Assembly (NCBI GenBank): GCA_030146905.1
Contig: JASLAV010000705.1
Location: 1 to 16,149, forward strand
Length of the DNA: 16,149 nucleotides
From: Lentzea sp.
GTDB taxonomy: Bacteria; Actinomycetota; Actinomycetes; Mycobacteriales; Pseudonocardiaceae
Direction: 5' to 3'
The notes under the pieces are model-generated. The model saw only the letters and a list, made by a program, of their open reading frames with translations, was not told the DNA's origin and did not search any database. A program made the position numbers and the translations under genes. Of this stretch, positions 6,126 to 13,912 are shown one piece after another; within the stretch, counting starts at the first letter, position 1; each line of letters opens with the position of its first letter.

Positions 6126-7358
6126 TCATTCTGCCCGAGCGGGGTCGAGCCTCCGCCGGAACAGGCCGCGCGGTGCCCTGAGCGCCACCGCGACCACGAC
6201 CAGCGTCAGCACGGCGAACGCCGGGTAGGCCCACCCGAGCAGCGACAGCCAGCCCGGCCGGCTGATCGTCCAGATCGTCGGCTGCCGGTCGAGCTGGAAC
6301 GCGATCACGTCCAGGAACATCACCGGGCACCACACCACCAGCAGCACGACGCGCGCCCAGAGCCGGGTTCGCCGGTACGCCAGCCAGATCAGCAACGGGG
6401 CGACCCACACCCAGTGGTGGTCCCACGAGACCGGCGACAGGAGCAGGCCGAGGAACTGCACGGTCAGCACGCCGATCAGCGCGTCGCCCGCCCGCACGGC
6501 GGAGCGCAGCGCGACGAGCGCGATCACCACCACCAGCAGTGCGGCGAGCAGCCACGGCCAGGACATGCCCACGTCGTGACCGGAGGTGCGCGACAGCGCC
6601 CCGCGCAGCGACTGGTTGTGCGCGGTGGCGATCGGCCCGACCCGGCCGGCGTCGCCGAAGAGCACGAACCAGTACCGCTCCGCCTGGTCGAAGTCCACCA
6701 GGAACCCGAGACCGGCGCTCACCGCGAACGCGGCGGCCGACCACGCCGCCGCCGCCCACCTGCGGGTCGCGAGGAAGTACAGGCCCGAGATCGCGGGGAC
6801 GAGCTTGACCCCGGACGCCAAGCCGATCCCCGCGCCCGCCACGTGGTCCTCGCGCGCCACCAGCGCCGCCAGCACGACGGCCGCGAGCACCAGGTTGATC
6901 TGGCCGAACTCGACGGTGTGGAAGACCGGCATCGTCCAGAGCAGCACGGCGGTCCACAGCAGCGCCCGCTGCCGCCACGGCCGGGCGTCGTCCGTCCACG
7001 CCTCCCCCGCCACCTGCCGCAGCGCCACGCGCACCAGCCAGTACAGGCACACCACCGACAGCACCCGGAAGCTCCACTGGGCCGCACCCCAGAACAGCCA
7101 CGTCATCGGCAGGAACACCAGCGCCCCGAACGGCGGGTAGGTGAACGGCAGCGGGAAGTCCGGCGGGGAGTGCGGCGAGACGACCTCGTACAGGTCGCCG
7201 TCGAGCACGTGCGGGGCCAGCGACCAGTACACGTACAGGTCGATCGACTCGGCGCCGAAGCCGGTCACCGCGACCCACGTGCGGAGCAGCAGCGAGATCA
7301 CCAGCAGCCACGGCGCGGCGGTCAGCAGCCGTCGTTCCAGCTTCCCCAGGACGTGCAA
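6126..7358 (-). CDS. GT87 (DUF2029) alpha-mannosyltransferase, copy A
   Basis: A 410-residue polytopic GT-C glycosyltransferase with about ten hydrophobic helices. Asp40 in the first outer loop (SIDLYVYWSLAP) matches the acidic catalytic residue of this fold. Other family marks in order are LPFTYPPFGALVFLP, FGQINLVLA, SGVKLVPAISGLYFL, HNQSLRGALSR and SWDHHWVWVAPLL. GT87 enzymes such as mycobacterial PimE and Rv2181 move mannose from polyprenyl-phosphate-mannose to lipid-linked glycans outside the membrane. The acceptor here is unknown. The start is TTG 7358 with AAGG 9 nt upstream, the only start visible near the N-terminus. It lies 14 nt after the stop of copy B and shares nearly every motif with it, so the two look like a tandem duplication that has diverged. 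Confidence 0.88.
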   Translation of the reverse strand: MHVLGKLERRLLTAAPWLLVISLLLRTWVAVTGFGAESIDLYVYWSLAPHVLDGDLYEVVSPHSPPDFPLPFTYPPFGALVFLPMTWLFWGAAQWSFRVLSVVCLYWLVRVALRQVAGEAWTDDARPWRQRALLWTAVLLWTMPVFHTVEFGQINLVLAAVVLAALVAREDHVAGAGIGLASGVKLVPAISGLYFLATRRWAAAAWSAAAFAVSAGLGFLVDFDQAERYWFVLFGDAGRVGPIATAHNQSLRGALSRTSGHDVGMSWPWLLAALLVVVIALVALRSAVRAGDALIGVLTVQFLGLLLSPVSWDHHWVWVAPLLIWLAYRRTRLWARVVLLVVWCPVMFLDVIAFQLDRQPTIWTISRPGWLSLLGWAYPAFAVLTLVVVAVALRAPRGLFRRRLDPARAE

Positions 7359-7371
7359 CGTGGTCTGCCTT

Positions 7372-8556
7372 CTAGATCGTGCGGAGCGAGGCGCGTTCGC
7401 GGGCGCGGAGCAGTGCCGGGACGACCGCGAGGGTGAGCAGCGCGAGTGCCGGGTAGACCCATCCGAGCGCGGCGAGCGGCCACGGCCTCGGGATCTCCCA
7501 GATCGACGGCTGCCGGTCGATCAGGAACGTGATCACGTCCGACCCGATCGCGATCATCCACACCACCGCGAGCACCGGGCTGTGCCGCGCGTGGACCAGC
7601 CAGAGCACCAGCGGGATGACCCACAGCCAGTGGTGGCTCCAGGAGATCGGCGAGATCAGCAACCCGAACAGCTGCACGATGACCACGGCGGCAAGCGTGT
7701 CCGACGCGCGCACGGCCGCGCGCAACGCCAGCGCGGTCAGCACGGCGGACACCGCCACCGCGAGGAGCCACGGCCACGACATCTCCACGTCGTGGCCGAG
7801 CGAGCGGGACAACGCGCCGCGCAGCGACTGGTTGATCACCGAGCCCACCGGTCCGACGCGGTCGGCGCCCCCCAGCAGCTCGAACCAGTAGCGCCACGAG
7901 TCGGGAGCCGACGCGAGGAAGCCGAGGGCCACGGTGACCGCGAAGCCCGCGACCGACCAGGCCGCCGCGGCGAACCTGCGCGTGGCGAGGAAGTACAGCG
8001 CGGAGATCGCGGGCGTGAGCTTCAGCCCGGCACCGATGCCGACGCCGAGGCCCGCCACCGACTGCCGGACCGCCACCACCGCCGCGAACACCCCGGCGAC
8101 GAGGACGAGGTTGATCTGTCCGAAGTCGAGGGTCTTGCGGACCGGTTCGCACCACAGGGACAGCGCGGTCCACAGCAGGGCCCGCCGCGACCAGGTGACG
8201 TCGAACGGCTGTTCCGCCCTGGCCGCCACCAGCTTCAGCGCCGTGCGCACCAGCCACCACAGGCAGACCAGGGACAGCGCCTGCCACACGACGCGCGCGA
8301 CGACCCACGGCAGCGCCGAGAGCGGCAGGAACACCATCGCCGCGAACGGCGGGTAGGTGAAGGGCAGGGGGAAGTCCGCCGTGAACGGCATCGTGACCGA
8401 GTAGAGCCGGTCCGCCAGCAGGTTCGGGGCGAGGCTCCAGTACACCTTGAGGTCGATCATCTGCCAGTCAGCGGGACTGCCGAGCGTCCAGGCGTGGACG
8501 CCGACCGACAGGCACAGCAGCAGGGGCGCGAACCTCAGCACCCGCTCCTCGATCAC
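7372..8556 (-). CDS. GT87 (DUF2029) alpha-mannosyltransferase, copy B
   Basis: A 394-residue GT-C enzyme, parallel to copy A throughout: MIDLKVYWSLAP with the presumed catalytic Asp35, LPFTYPPFAAMVFLP, FGQINLVLVAG, GAGLKLTPAISALYFLATRR, INQSLRGALSRSLGHDVEMSWPWLLA and SWSHHWLWVIPLV. It is expected to use a polyprenyl-phosphate sugar at the outer membrane face. I chose GTG 8556 because GGGGG lies 8 nt upstream; an in-frame GTG at 8571 would add five residues but has no binding site. It is first in an apparent minus-strand operon with copy A and the Smr gene. A palindromic promoter-like element lies about 40 bp upstream. The sequence is intact, with base use like its neighbours. Confidence 0.88.
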   Translation of the reverse strand: MIEERVLRFAPLLLCLSVGVHAWTLGSPADWQMIDLKVYWSLAPNLLADRLYSVTMPFTADFPLPFTYPPFAAMVFLPLSALPWVVARVVWQALSLVCLWWLVRTALKLVAARAEQPFDVTWSRRALLWTALSLWCEPVRKTLDFGQINLVLVAGVFAAVVAVRQSVAGLGVGIGAGLKLTPAISALYFLATRRFAAAAWSVAGFAVTVALGFLASAPDSWRYWFELLGGADRVGPVGSVINQSLRGALSRSLGHDVEMSWPWLLAVAVSAVLTALALRAAVRASDTLAAVVIVQLFGLLISPISWSHHWLWVIPLVLWLVHARHSPVLAVVWMIAIGSDVITFLIDRQPSIWEIPRPWPLAALGWVYPALALLTLAVVPALLRARERASLRTI

Positions 8557-8592
8557 GCGTTCTTCCCCCACGAAGGAGCAACAGCGAGATCC

Positions 8593-8604
8593 AACCTACA
8601 GGTT
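8593..8604 (-). promoter_or_regulatory. palindrome with -10-like box upstream of the GT87 operon
   Basis: AACCT-AC-AGGTT is a perfect palindrome with a 2-bp centre. On the minus strand it includes TG-TAGGTT, like an extended -10 box (TAGGTT, 8598-8593), which would start transcription about 30 nt before GTG 8556. No clear -35 is seen. The rest of the gap up to 8730 is extremely GC-rich, with small self-complementary stretches and no gene. Confidence 0.3.
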
Positions 8605-8730
8605 CGCCGGCCGGCGCCGGACACCCGGAACACCATGCCGGTGCCGCGGCCGGACGAACCGGTCCGGCGGCGGGCGGGACGGCAGATCATCCGGCACGAC
8701 CGGTGACGCCGCCGCCCGCCCAGCACCAGC

Positions 8731-9249
8731 TCAGGCGTCGCCACCCCACGGCACGATCACCGCGCGCGCGAGGGTGTGCCCGAGGACCGTGAACGACAGC
8801 ATCGCCGGCGTGGACTCGGGCCCGACCCCCAGCGGGACGACGGACTCGACGTCGAGCGCGTGCACCGCGAGCACGTAGCGGTGCTTCGTCCCGGCGGGCG
8901 GCGCGGCGCCCAGGTAGCCGTTCACGCGGGCGTCGTTGGCCACGGCGAAGGCGGGGCTCTGCGGGGCCGCGCCGGACGCCAGCTCGGTGACGTCGGCGGG
9001 CACGTCGGCGAGGACCCAGTGCCAGAAACCGGACGGCGTCGGCGCGTCCGGGTCGAACATCGTGACGACGAAGCTCCTGGTCCCGGCGGGGAAACCGGAC
9101 CACGACAGCTGCGGCGACACGTCGGCGGCACCCGGACGTCCGCTCATGGCCGCGTACTGCGCCGCGGGCAGCGGGCTGTCCGCGGTCACGTCCGTGCTGG
9201 TCAGGTCGAAGCTCGGCACCGGCGGCATTGATGCGAAGGGATCCTGCAC
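8731..9249 (-). CDS. YbhB/YbcL-type PEBP-family protein
   Basis: A 172-residue protein of the phosphatidylethanolamine-binding / Raf kinase inhibitor-like family, at normal length for bacterial YbhB. The hallmark DPDAPTPSGFWHWVLADVP (from about residue 66) and the later YLGAAPPAGTKHRYVLAVHALD form the anion-binding pocket. LSWSGFPAGTRSFVVTMFD precedes them. There is no signal peptide, so it is cytoplasmic. The biochemical role of bacterial members is unknown, and ligand or protease-modulating roles have been proposed. GTG 9249 has GGAG with 6-nt spacing. It is divergent from a GntR regulator with a 75-bp palindromic gap, which makes it the best candidate target of that regulator. It lies upstream of the GT87 operon on the same strand but 174 bp away. 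Confidence 0.9.
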   Translation of the reverse strand: MQDPFASMPPVPSFDLTSTDVTADSPLPAAQYAAMSGRPGAADVSPQLSWSGFPAGTRSFVVTMFDPDAPTPSGFWHWVLADVPADVTELASGAAPQSPAFAVANDARVNGYLGAAPPAGTKHRYVLAVHALDVESVVPLGVGPESTPAMLSFTVLGHTLARAVIVPWGGDA

Positions 9250-9259
9250 AACTCACTCC

Positions 9260-9307
9260 AACTTTTGATTAACGTATCTACTTTTAAAAGTTAGCACTGT
9301 TGTCAAC
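9260..9307. promoter_or_regulatory. AT-rich divergent promoter/operator between PEBP and GntR genes
   Basis: A sharp drop in GC marks this gap. ACTTTTAAAAGT (9280-9291) is a perfect 12-bp palindrome. A further AACTTTT half-site (9260-9266) repeats its left arm, and it is the exact complement of AAAAGTT at 9286-9292, giving a wider inverted repeat. GTTG-T-CAAC (9299-9307) is a second small palindrome that includes TTGACA on the minus strand (9306-9301), a consensus -35 box for the PEBP gene; TAGATA (9280-9275) is a possible -10 at a long 20-nt spacing. The layout suits GntR binding over both promoters. Confidence 0.5.
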
Positions 9308-9324
9308 TGTCGTAGGATCGCCTG

Positions 9325-9996
9325 GTGTCCCACCCGAGCTCTCCTGCCACCCGCAGCGCCAACGTGCAGGCGCTCATCCGCTCCGACATCCTCGGCGGAC
9401 GCCTGCGGCCGGGCGAGCGGCTGAAGTTCCCGCAGCTGTCCGAGCGCTACGGCGTCAGCACGGGTGCGGTCCGCGAGGCCCTGCTGCGGTTGTCGGCACT
9501 GCGCCTGGTCACCTCGGAGCCGCACCTGGGCTTCCAGGTGAGGGCGGTCTCCCAGGAAGGGCTCGCGCTGGTCTGCGACGCACGCGCCGAGCTGGAGTCG
9601 CTGGCGCTGCGGCGCGCCATCGCCGACGGCGGCCTGGGCTGGCAGTCACAGCTGATCGCCGCGCACCACACGTTCCGGCACACCCCCTACGACCCGGAGA
9701 GCCAGCAATGGCTCGACGCGCACACCGAGCTGCACCACGTGCTGCTCGCCGGGTGTGCCAACCCGTTGCTGCGCGAGGCGGCCGAGGCCCTGCGGGACGA
9801 GGCGGAGCTGTACCGGCGCTGGGCCCGCCCGGTTCCGGGTGATCCGGACATGCCGGACCAGGAGGGGATGGCGCAGGCGCACCAGGCCCTCGTCACGGCC
9901 GCGGTCGAAGGGGACGCCGAGGGCGCGGAGGCGCGGCTGCGCGCGATGATCGCGATCACCGCCCGGCTCCAGGTGGCGCTCGACGACGACCGCTGA
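9325..9996 (+). CDS. GntR family (FCD-type) transcriptional regulator
   Basis: A 223-residue FadR-subfamily GntR regulator. Residues about 10-75 are the winged helix: ALIRSDILGGRLRPGERLKFPQLSERYGVSTGAVREALLRL, with the usual GxLxPGxxL and SxxxVREAL signature. Residues about 85-215 are the all-helical FCD ligand domain (CDARAELESLALRRAI... HHVLLAGCANPLL... HQALVTAAVEGDAEGAEARL); in FCD proteins such Asp and His positions can bind a metal and a carboxylate ligand. GTG 9325 has AGGA 7 nt upstream. It is divergent from the PEBP gene across an AT-rich palindrome and probably represses one or both. A short hairpin (CCGCC/GGCGG, 10005-10019) follows its stop and may be a weak terminator. The ligand is unknown. 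Confidence 0.9.
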   Translation: MSHPSSPATRSANVQALIRSDILGGRLRPGERLKFPQLSERYGVSTGAVREALLRLSALRLVTSEPHLGFQVRAVSQEGLALVCDARAELESLALRRAIADGGLGWQSQLIAAHHTFRHTPYDPESQQWLDAHTELHHVLLAGCANPLLREAAEALRDEAELYRRWARPVPGDPDMPDQEGMAQAHQALVTAAVEGDAEGAEARLRAMIAITARLQVALDDDR

Positions 9997-10062
9997 TCTC
10001 CGATCCGCCGGACAGGCGGCCTCGCCGCGCAACTGCGGTCCCGTGCGGAACGTCTTCCGATC

Positions 10063-10959
10063 ATGAGGCGGACAGCACTGAGCACGACCGGCGTGATCAT
10101 CGGCGCGGCTCTCGCGGCGGCGGCACCCGTGCACGCCGCAGAGGCGGGACAGGTCGTCACGAGGGTCGTGGAGGCCGACAGGGCCGCGGCGCTCGCCCAC
10201 TGGACGCCGCAACGGATGAAGGCGACCGGCGAGGGCGACGTGCCGCCCGCGGAGAAGATCTCCCAGCCGTACGAGGGGAAAGCGCCCGCGGGCGTGGGCC
10301 GGTTGTTCGTGTCCACGTCGACCGGCGCCGACCTCTCGTGCTCGGCCACGGTCGTGCCGAGCGCCACGAAGGACGTGGCACTCACGGCCGGACATTGCGT
10401 CAACGGCGGCCTGGACCGGCGGGACAACCCGATCAGGATCGTGAACGTCGTGTTCGTGCCGGGGTACGACCACGGCACGGCGCCGCACGGCGTGTTCGCG
10501 GCGCGGGCCTTCGCCTGGCCGGACACCTACTCGGGGCCGACGAGCGGGAAGGACGACTACGCGGTGGTCGCGTTCGACCCCGTGGGCGGCCGGCACGTCG
10601 AGGACGTGGCCGGAGCGCAGGACATCTCGTTCGACGAGGTGGCCTCACCGGCCGGTTCGACGACGCTCGGCTACCCGGTGTCGGAGCTGAACCGGGGCGA
10701 GGCGCTGGTCTCGTGCACCCGCCCGGCGTCGTTGGTGGTCAACTCCGTCATGTCCGCGTGGCGGACCGGCTGCGACCTCGCCGGCGGTTCGAGCGGCGGT
10801 CCGTGGCTGCGCGGGTTCGACCCCGCCACCGGCAGGGGAACGATCTTCTCCGTCACCAGTCGCGGAACGACGACCGCCGACCGCGTGACGACGGAGCTGG
10901 ACGGGTCCGCGTTCACCGATGCCGTGCGTGCTCTGCACGAAAGCGCGGGCCGGCTGTGA
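10063..10959 (+). CDS. secreted trypsin-like serine protease
   Basis: A 298-residue extracellular protease. Residues 1-26 form a signal peptide: MRR, a hydrophobic core and an Ala-rich end before AEAGQ. Residues about 27-80 may be a propeptide. The catalytic triad is readable: His111 in LTAGHC, Asp165 in DDYAVVAF and Ser244 in GGSSGGPW. Cys before the active-site His (LSCSATVV) and Cys112 could form the usual disulfide, and a second pair lies at VSCTR and TGC. The fold is chymotrypsin-like, close to the V8/glutamyl endopeptidase type; the specificity is not evident. Ribosome binding before ATG 10063 is weak. It starts 66 nt after the GntR gene, so cotranscription is possible. Its last 47 bp overlap the end of the converging third GT87 gene. 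Confidence 0.88.
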   Translation: MRRTALSTTGVIIGAALAAAAPVHAAEAGQVVTRVVEADRAAALAHWTPQRMKATGEGDVPPAEKISQPYEGKAPAGVGRLFVSTSTGADLSCSATVVPSATKDVALTAGHCVNGGLDRRDNPIRIVNVVFVPGYDHGTAPHGVFAARAFAWPDTYSGPTSGKDDYAVVAFDPVGGRHVEDVAGAQDISFDEVASPAGSTTLGYPVSELNRGEALVSCTRPASLVVNSVMSAWRTGCDLAGGSSGGPWLRGFDPATGRGTIFSVTSRGTTTADRVTTELDGSAFTDAVRALHESAGRL

Positions 10960-12031
10960 GGACCACCGCCGGTTCGTCTGGCTCCCGCCTCATCACGAGC
11001 AGGCCCAGCGCCGCCACCGCCAGCCACACGTAGGTGTCGAACTCGTGCAGCCGTGTGACGAACACCAGGGACACGGCGGCGAAAGCGGGCCATGCGTTGC
11101 CGCGCAAGGCCAGGTAGACCAGGACGGGCGCGCACCACACCCAGTGGTGCAGCCAGGACACCGGCGACGCGAGCAGTCCGGCGGCCGCGATGACGAACAG
11201 CGCGACGAGGTCGTCCCGCGTCCGCCTGGCCACCACCACCGCCACGGCCATCACGACGGCCACCAGCGCCAGCCACGACACCGTCTCCACGCCGGGCGGG
11301 AGGTCGAGGCCGCGCAGGACTCCCCGGATCGACTGGTTCGTCGACAGTGACATGTCGCCGATCCGGTCGGGGTTCAGCAGCGTGTGAGACCAGTACCGCA
11401 GCGAGTCCTGCGGCGCCAGGAGGAAGCCGACGAGGACGAGGCCCGCGAACGTGACCGCCGACGTGGCCGCGGCCCGCCAGTCGCGCCTGACGAGGAAGTA
11501 GAGCACGAAGACCGCGGGGGTCAGCTTGATCGCCGCCGCGACACCGACGAGCACACCGCGCCACCGCGGGTCCGCCACCAGCAGGCAGTCGACGACCACC
11601 AACGCCATCAGGAACAGGTTCACCTGACCGTAGCCGAACGTCGTCCACACCGGGTCCAGCGCCAGCGCGCCGATCGCGGCGAGCGGACCGGCCGTCCACA
11701 TGAGACGCGGACGCACCCTGGCCGCCACGACCACGCACACCGCGGTCAGCGCGACGAAGCCGAACGCCAGCACGAGGTCGTCGTGCGCCCACTCCTTCAC
11801 CAGACCCATCCCGCTGAACACCACGGCCGCGACCGGCGGGTAGGTGAACGGCAGCTGCGGGTCGAGCGGCGGCCCGGTGAAACCGACGTAGAGCGACCTG
11901 CCCTCCAGCCAGGCCTCACCGCCGAGGCGGTAGACGTCCAGGTCTATCGGATAGTGGCCGGACCACGTGCTGAGCAGCCACACGAATGCGATCGCATAAA
12001 GCATGGTGACGACCACATGGGCACGGTGCAT
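10913..12031 (-). CDS. GT87 (DUF2029) alpha-mannosyltransferase, copy C
   Basis: A 372-residue GT-C glycosyltransferase, shorter than copies A and B and more distant. Family marks: PIDLDVYRLGGEAWLEGRSLY with presumed catalytic Asp30, QLPFTYPPVAAVVFSGMG, FGYGQVNLFLMALVVVDCLL, AIKLTPAVFVLYFLVRRDW, TNQSIRGVLRG and SPVSWLHHWVWCAPVLVYL. It should transfer a sugar from a polyprenyl phosphate on the outer membrane face. ATG 12031 lacks a clear ribosome binding site; an in-frame ATG nine codons later is an alternative. The C-terminal cytoplasmic tail (MRREPDEP... HARHR) is coded within the 47-bp overlap with the protease gene, on the opposite strand. It is divergent from the XRE/NB-ARC gene. Confidence 0.87.
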   Translation of the reverse strand: MHRAHVVVTMLYAIAFVWLLSTWSGHYPIDLDVYRLGGEAWLEGRSLYVGFTGPPLDPQLPFTYPPVAAVVFSGMGLVKEWAHDDLVLAFGFVALTAVCVVVAARVRPRLMWTAGPLAAIGALALDPVWTTFGYGQVNLFLMALVVVDCLLVADPRWRGVLVGVAAAIKLTPAVFVLYFLVRRDWRAAATSAVTFAGLVLVGFLLAPQDSLRYWSHTLLNPDRIGDMSLSTNQSIRGVLRGLDLPPGVETVSWLALVAVVMAVAVVVARRTRDDLVALFVIAAAGLLASPVSWLHHWVWCAPVLVYLALRGNAWPAFAAVSLVFVTRLHEFDTYVWLAVAALGLLVMRREPDEPAVVLTAGPRFRAEHARHR

Positions 12032-12192
12032 TGGCGGAGCGATGGCACCTATTCGAAATTAGCGACCGCAGAAGCCCTTCACCTTGCTGAACAACCGGCA
12101 GGAACACCGGCAGAAGCGCTCCCGCCTGCAACGACACACCGCCCCGGACGTCCTCACAGCGAACGATGTGCTTGAACGAGGTGGGGGCAAGG
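12032..12192. other. divergent intergenic gap with short direct repeats
   Basis: This gap holds the start regions of copy C and the STAND gene. ACCGGCAG occurs at 12094-12101 and 12106-12113 (12-bp period), with a related ACCGCAGAAGC near 12065. A small AT-rich patch (about 12050-12061) may be a promoter for copy C, but no convincing -35/-10 pair is seen in either direction. Confidence 0.35.
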
Positions 12193-13692
12193 GTGAGCAC
12201 GACGGCTTTCGGGGATTTCCTCCGGTTCTACCGGTCGCGCGTTCCGCTGACGCAGGAAGAACTGGCGGAACGCACCGGATTGAGCACACGTGCGATCAGC
12301 GACGTGGAACGGGGGCGCACGCTGAGCCCCCAGTTCCGCAGCGTGCAGCTGCTCGTCGGCGGTCTCGGCCTGGACGACGGGGAAGCCGCGGAGTTCACCG
12401 CCCTCGCCCGCGCGAGCCGTGCCACGGCCGCACACCAACGGCCGGACACCTCGTCCGGCGCCCTGTCCTCGTTGCCGCCCGTGCTCGTCGAGCTGATCGG
12501 CAGGGACGCCGAGCGGCAGGTCCTGGACGGGTTCGCCGCGGACGCCGCCTCGTCGTCACGGCCGCGGATCGCCGTGGTCCACGGCGCGCCGGGTACGGGC
12601 AAGTCCGCGCTCACCGTCGACGCGGGACACCGCCAGGGCAAGCGGTTCGCCGACGGTTGTGTGTTCCTGGACCTGCGCGGCACCGATGCCGAGCCGTTGA
12701 GCCCCGGTCTGGCGGCGCACCGGCTGCTGCGGTCGTTCGGAGTGGACGAACGCCGGATCCCCGCCGACCCGCACGACAAGCTGTCGCTGTACCGGTCACG
12801 GCTGCGCGACCGGACCGTGTTGCTGGTGCTGGACAACGCGGCGGACGAGGCGCAGGTGCGGCCGTTGCTCGCGTCGAGCCCCGGCACGCTGGTGCTCGTG
12901 ACCAGCAGGATGCTCCTCACCGGTCTCGACGTCCGGCACCGGCTCTGGCTGGACGTGCTGGGGCCGGACCGTTCCGTCGAGCTGCTGCACTCCGCGGCGG
13001 GATCGGACCGCCTGGCCGCGGAACCGGCGGCGGCCCGGCGCGTCGCGCAACTGTGCGGCGGCCTGCCGCTGGCGTTGCTGATCAGCGCGAACCGGCTCGC
13101 GAGCAGGCCGCGGTGGACCGTCGCCCACCTCGCGGAACAGCTGGAGGACGAACGGCGCAGGCTGTCGGTGCTGCGCGCGGGCGACCTGCGGGTGCGGGCG
13201 GCGTTCGAGACCTCCTACCGCCGGCTGAGCCCTGGCGCCGCGGCGTTGTTCCGCAGGCTGGCGCTGGTCCGGGGCCAGGACACGAGCGAGGACCTGGCCG
13301 CGGTGCTGACCGGCTCCCCGCACGAGGCCCTGGAGGAGCTGGCCGACGCGAGCCTGCTCGGCATCGGCGAGACGCCGGGCCGCTACACCAGGCACGACCT
13401 GCTGCGCGTGTTCGCCGCCGAACGGCTGGCGCTCGACGAGGACCCGGACGTCGTGCGGGAGATCGAGACGCGCCTGGGCCACTGGTTGCTCACCACCGAG
13501 ATCGGGGCCGACACGGCTCGGCTACCCGGTCACGATCTTCCGGCGGGTGCTCCACGACCACGGCGGCGTCGAGGCCGCCCGCCGGCCACGCCCACCGGCA
13601 CGGCCCTCCAGCGCGAGCTCGCTGATACGACACCTCGCCGAGCACAAAAGAATTCCGTCCACTTCCCTGTCCAGTCCTGTTCGGACGGTTGA
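12193..13692 (+). CDS. XRE-HTH / NB-ARC (STAND) regulator, apparently truncated at the 3' end
   Basis: A 499-residue protein from GTG 12193, which has GGGGG 5 nt upstream; ATG 12166 would add nine residues without a binding site. Residues about 5-65 are an XRE-type HTH (LTQEELAERTGLSTRAISDVERGR). A STAND NTPase follows: Walker A GAPGTGKS at 131-138, Walker B VLLVLDNA at 209-216, the sensor-like VTSRMLL and GGLPLAL at 289-295, then a winged-helix-like FETSYRRLSPGAAALFRRLAL. Such proteins are AfsR/SARP-like signalling regulators that usually continue with TPR repeats. Here, after about residue 444 (near 13520), the sequence turns into a basic Pro/Arg tail (PRPRRRRGRPP) unlike a repeat domain, and the total length is short for the family. 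I infer a 3' truncation by rearrangement, so function is doubtful. Confidence 0.82.
   Translation: MSTTAFGDFLRFYRSRVPLTQEELAERTGLSTRAISDVERGRTLSPQFRSVQLLVGGLGLDDGEAAEFTALARASRATAAHQRPDTSSGALSSLPPVLVELIGRDAERQVLDGFAADAASSSRPRIAVVHGAPGTGKSALTVDAGHRQGKRFADGCVFLDLRGTDAEPLSPGLAAHRLLRSFGVDERRIPADPHDKLSLYRSRLRDRTVLLVLDNAADEAQVRPLLASSPGTLVLVTSRMLLTGLDVRHRLWLDVLGPDRSVELLHSAAGSDRLAAEPAAARRVAQLCGGLPLALLISANRLASRPRWTVAHLAEQLEDERRRLSVLRAGDLRVRAAFETSYRRLSPGAAALFRRLALVRGQDTSEDLAAVLTGSPHEALEELADASLLGIGETPGRYTRHDLLRVFAAERLALDEDPDVVREIETRLGHWLLTTEIGADTARLPGHDLPAGAPRPRRRRGRPPATPTGTALQRELADTTPRRAQKNSVHFPVQSCSDG
13520..13684 (+). pseudogene. remnant of a small 'GGVEAARR' hypothetical-protein gene
   Basis: In a frame different from the STAND gene, this stretch reads GYPVTIFRRVLHDHGGVEAARR and, after a Pro-rich link, SLIRHLAEHKR. 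The pattern (hydrophobic start, GGVEAAR(R/K), then a second block ending L.E..RL) resembles a widespread small protein of unknown function, usually written as ...GGVEAARRLL...LWE..RLDLTVE. No start codon or full domain is present. It would be an internal fragment fused onto the cut end of the STAND gene. The likeness is from memory and could be chance. Confidence 0.35.
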
Positions 13693-13812
13693 TGACCGGC
13701 CGCGCAGTGCCCAGTTCGATTCGCGCGGAAACTGTCCGAATTCCGGACGGACCCGGCCAGGAGGCCGCCACACGGCCCGCACCAGGGCCATCGGGCCTGC
13801 GCAGGGCAGGAC

Positions 13813-13889
13813 TTGACCAATCTGCAACATCGTTTATTACATCAGATTCGGATGCGTGGATTGTTCGTGTTGACTACTCTCGATAGGGT
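13813..13889 (+). promoter_or_regulatory. promoter region of the sigma factor gene (two candidates)
   Basis: The GC content falls here. TTGACC (13813-13818), 16 nt and TATTAC (13835-13840) form one candidate. TTGTTC (13861-13866), 17 nt and TAGGGT (13884-13889) form another, with a start site near 13896 and a leader of about 17 nt. The rest of the gap (13693-13812) shows no gene. Confidence 0.45.
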
Positions 13890-13912
13890 CCGCGTATCAC
13901 CCCAGGCATGAC

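Noticed and set aside
5910..8706. Long plus-strand frames (508 and 521 codons) across the Smr and GT87 region
   Set aside because: The peptides are Arg/Pro/His/Gln-rich nonsense typical of antisense frames in GC-rich DNA, while the minus strand holds intact GT87 and Smr motifs.
12094..12113. Short direct repeats as a CRISPR or iteron array
   Set aside because: Only two exact 8-bp copies and one loose copy are present, far too few and too short.
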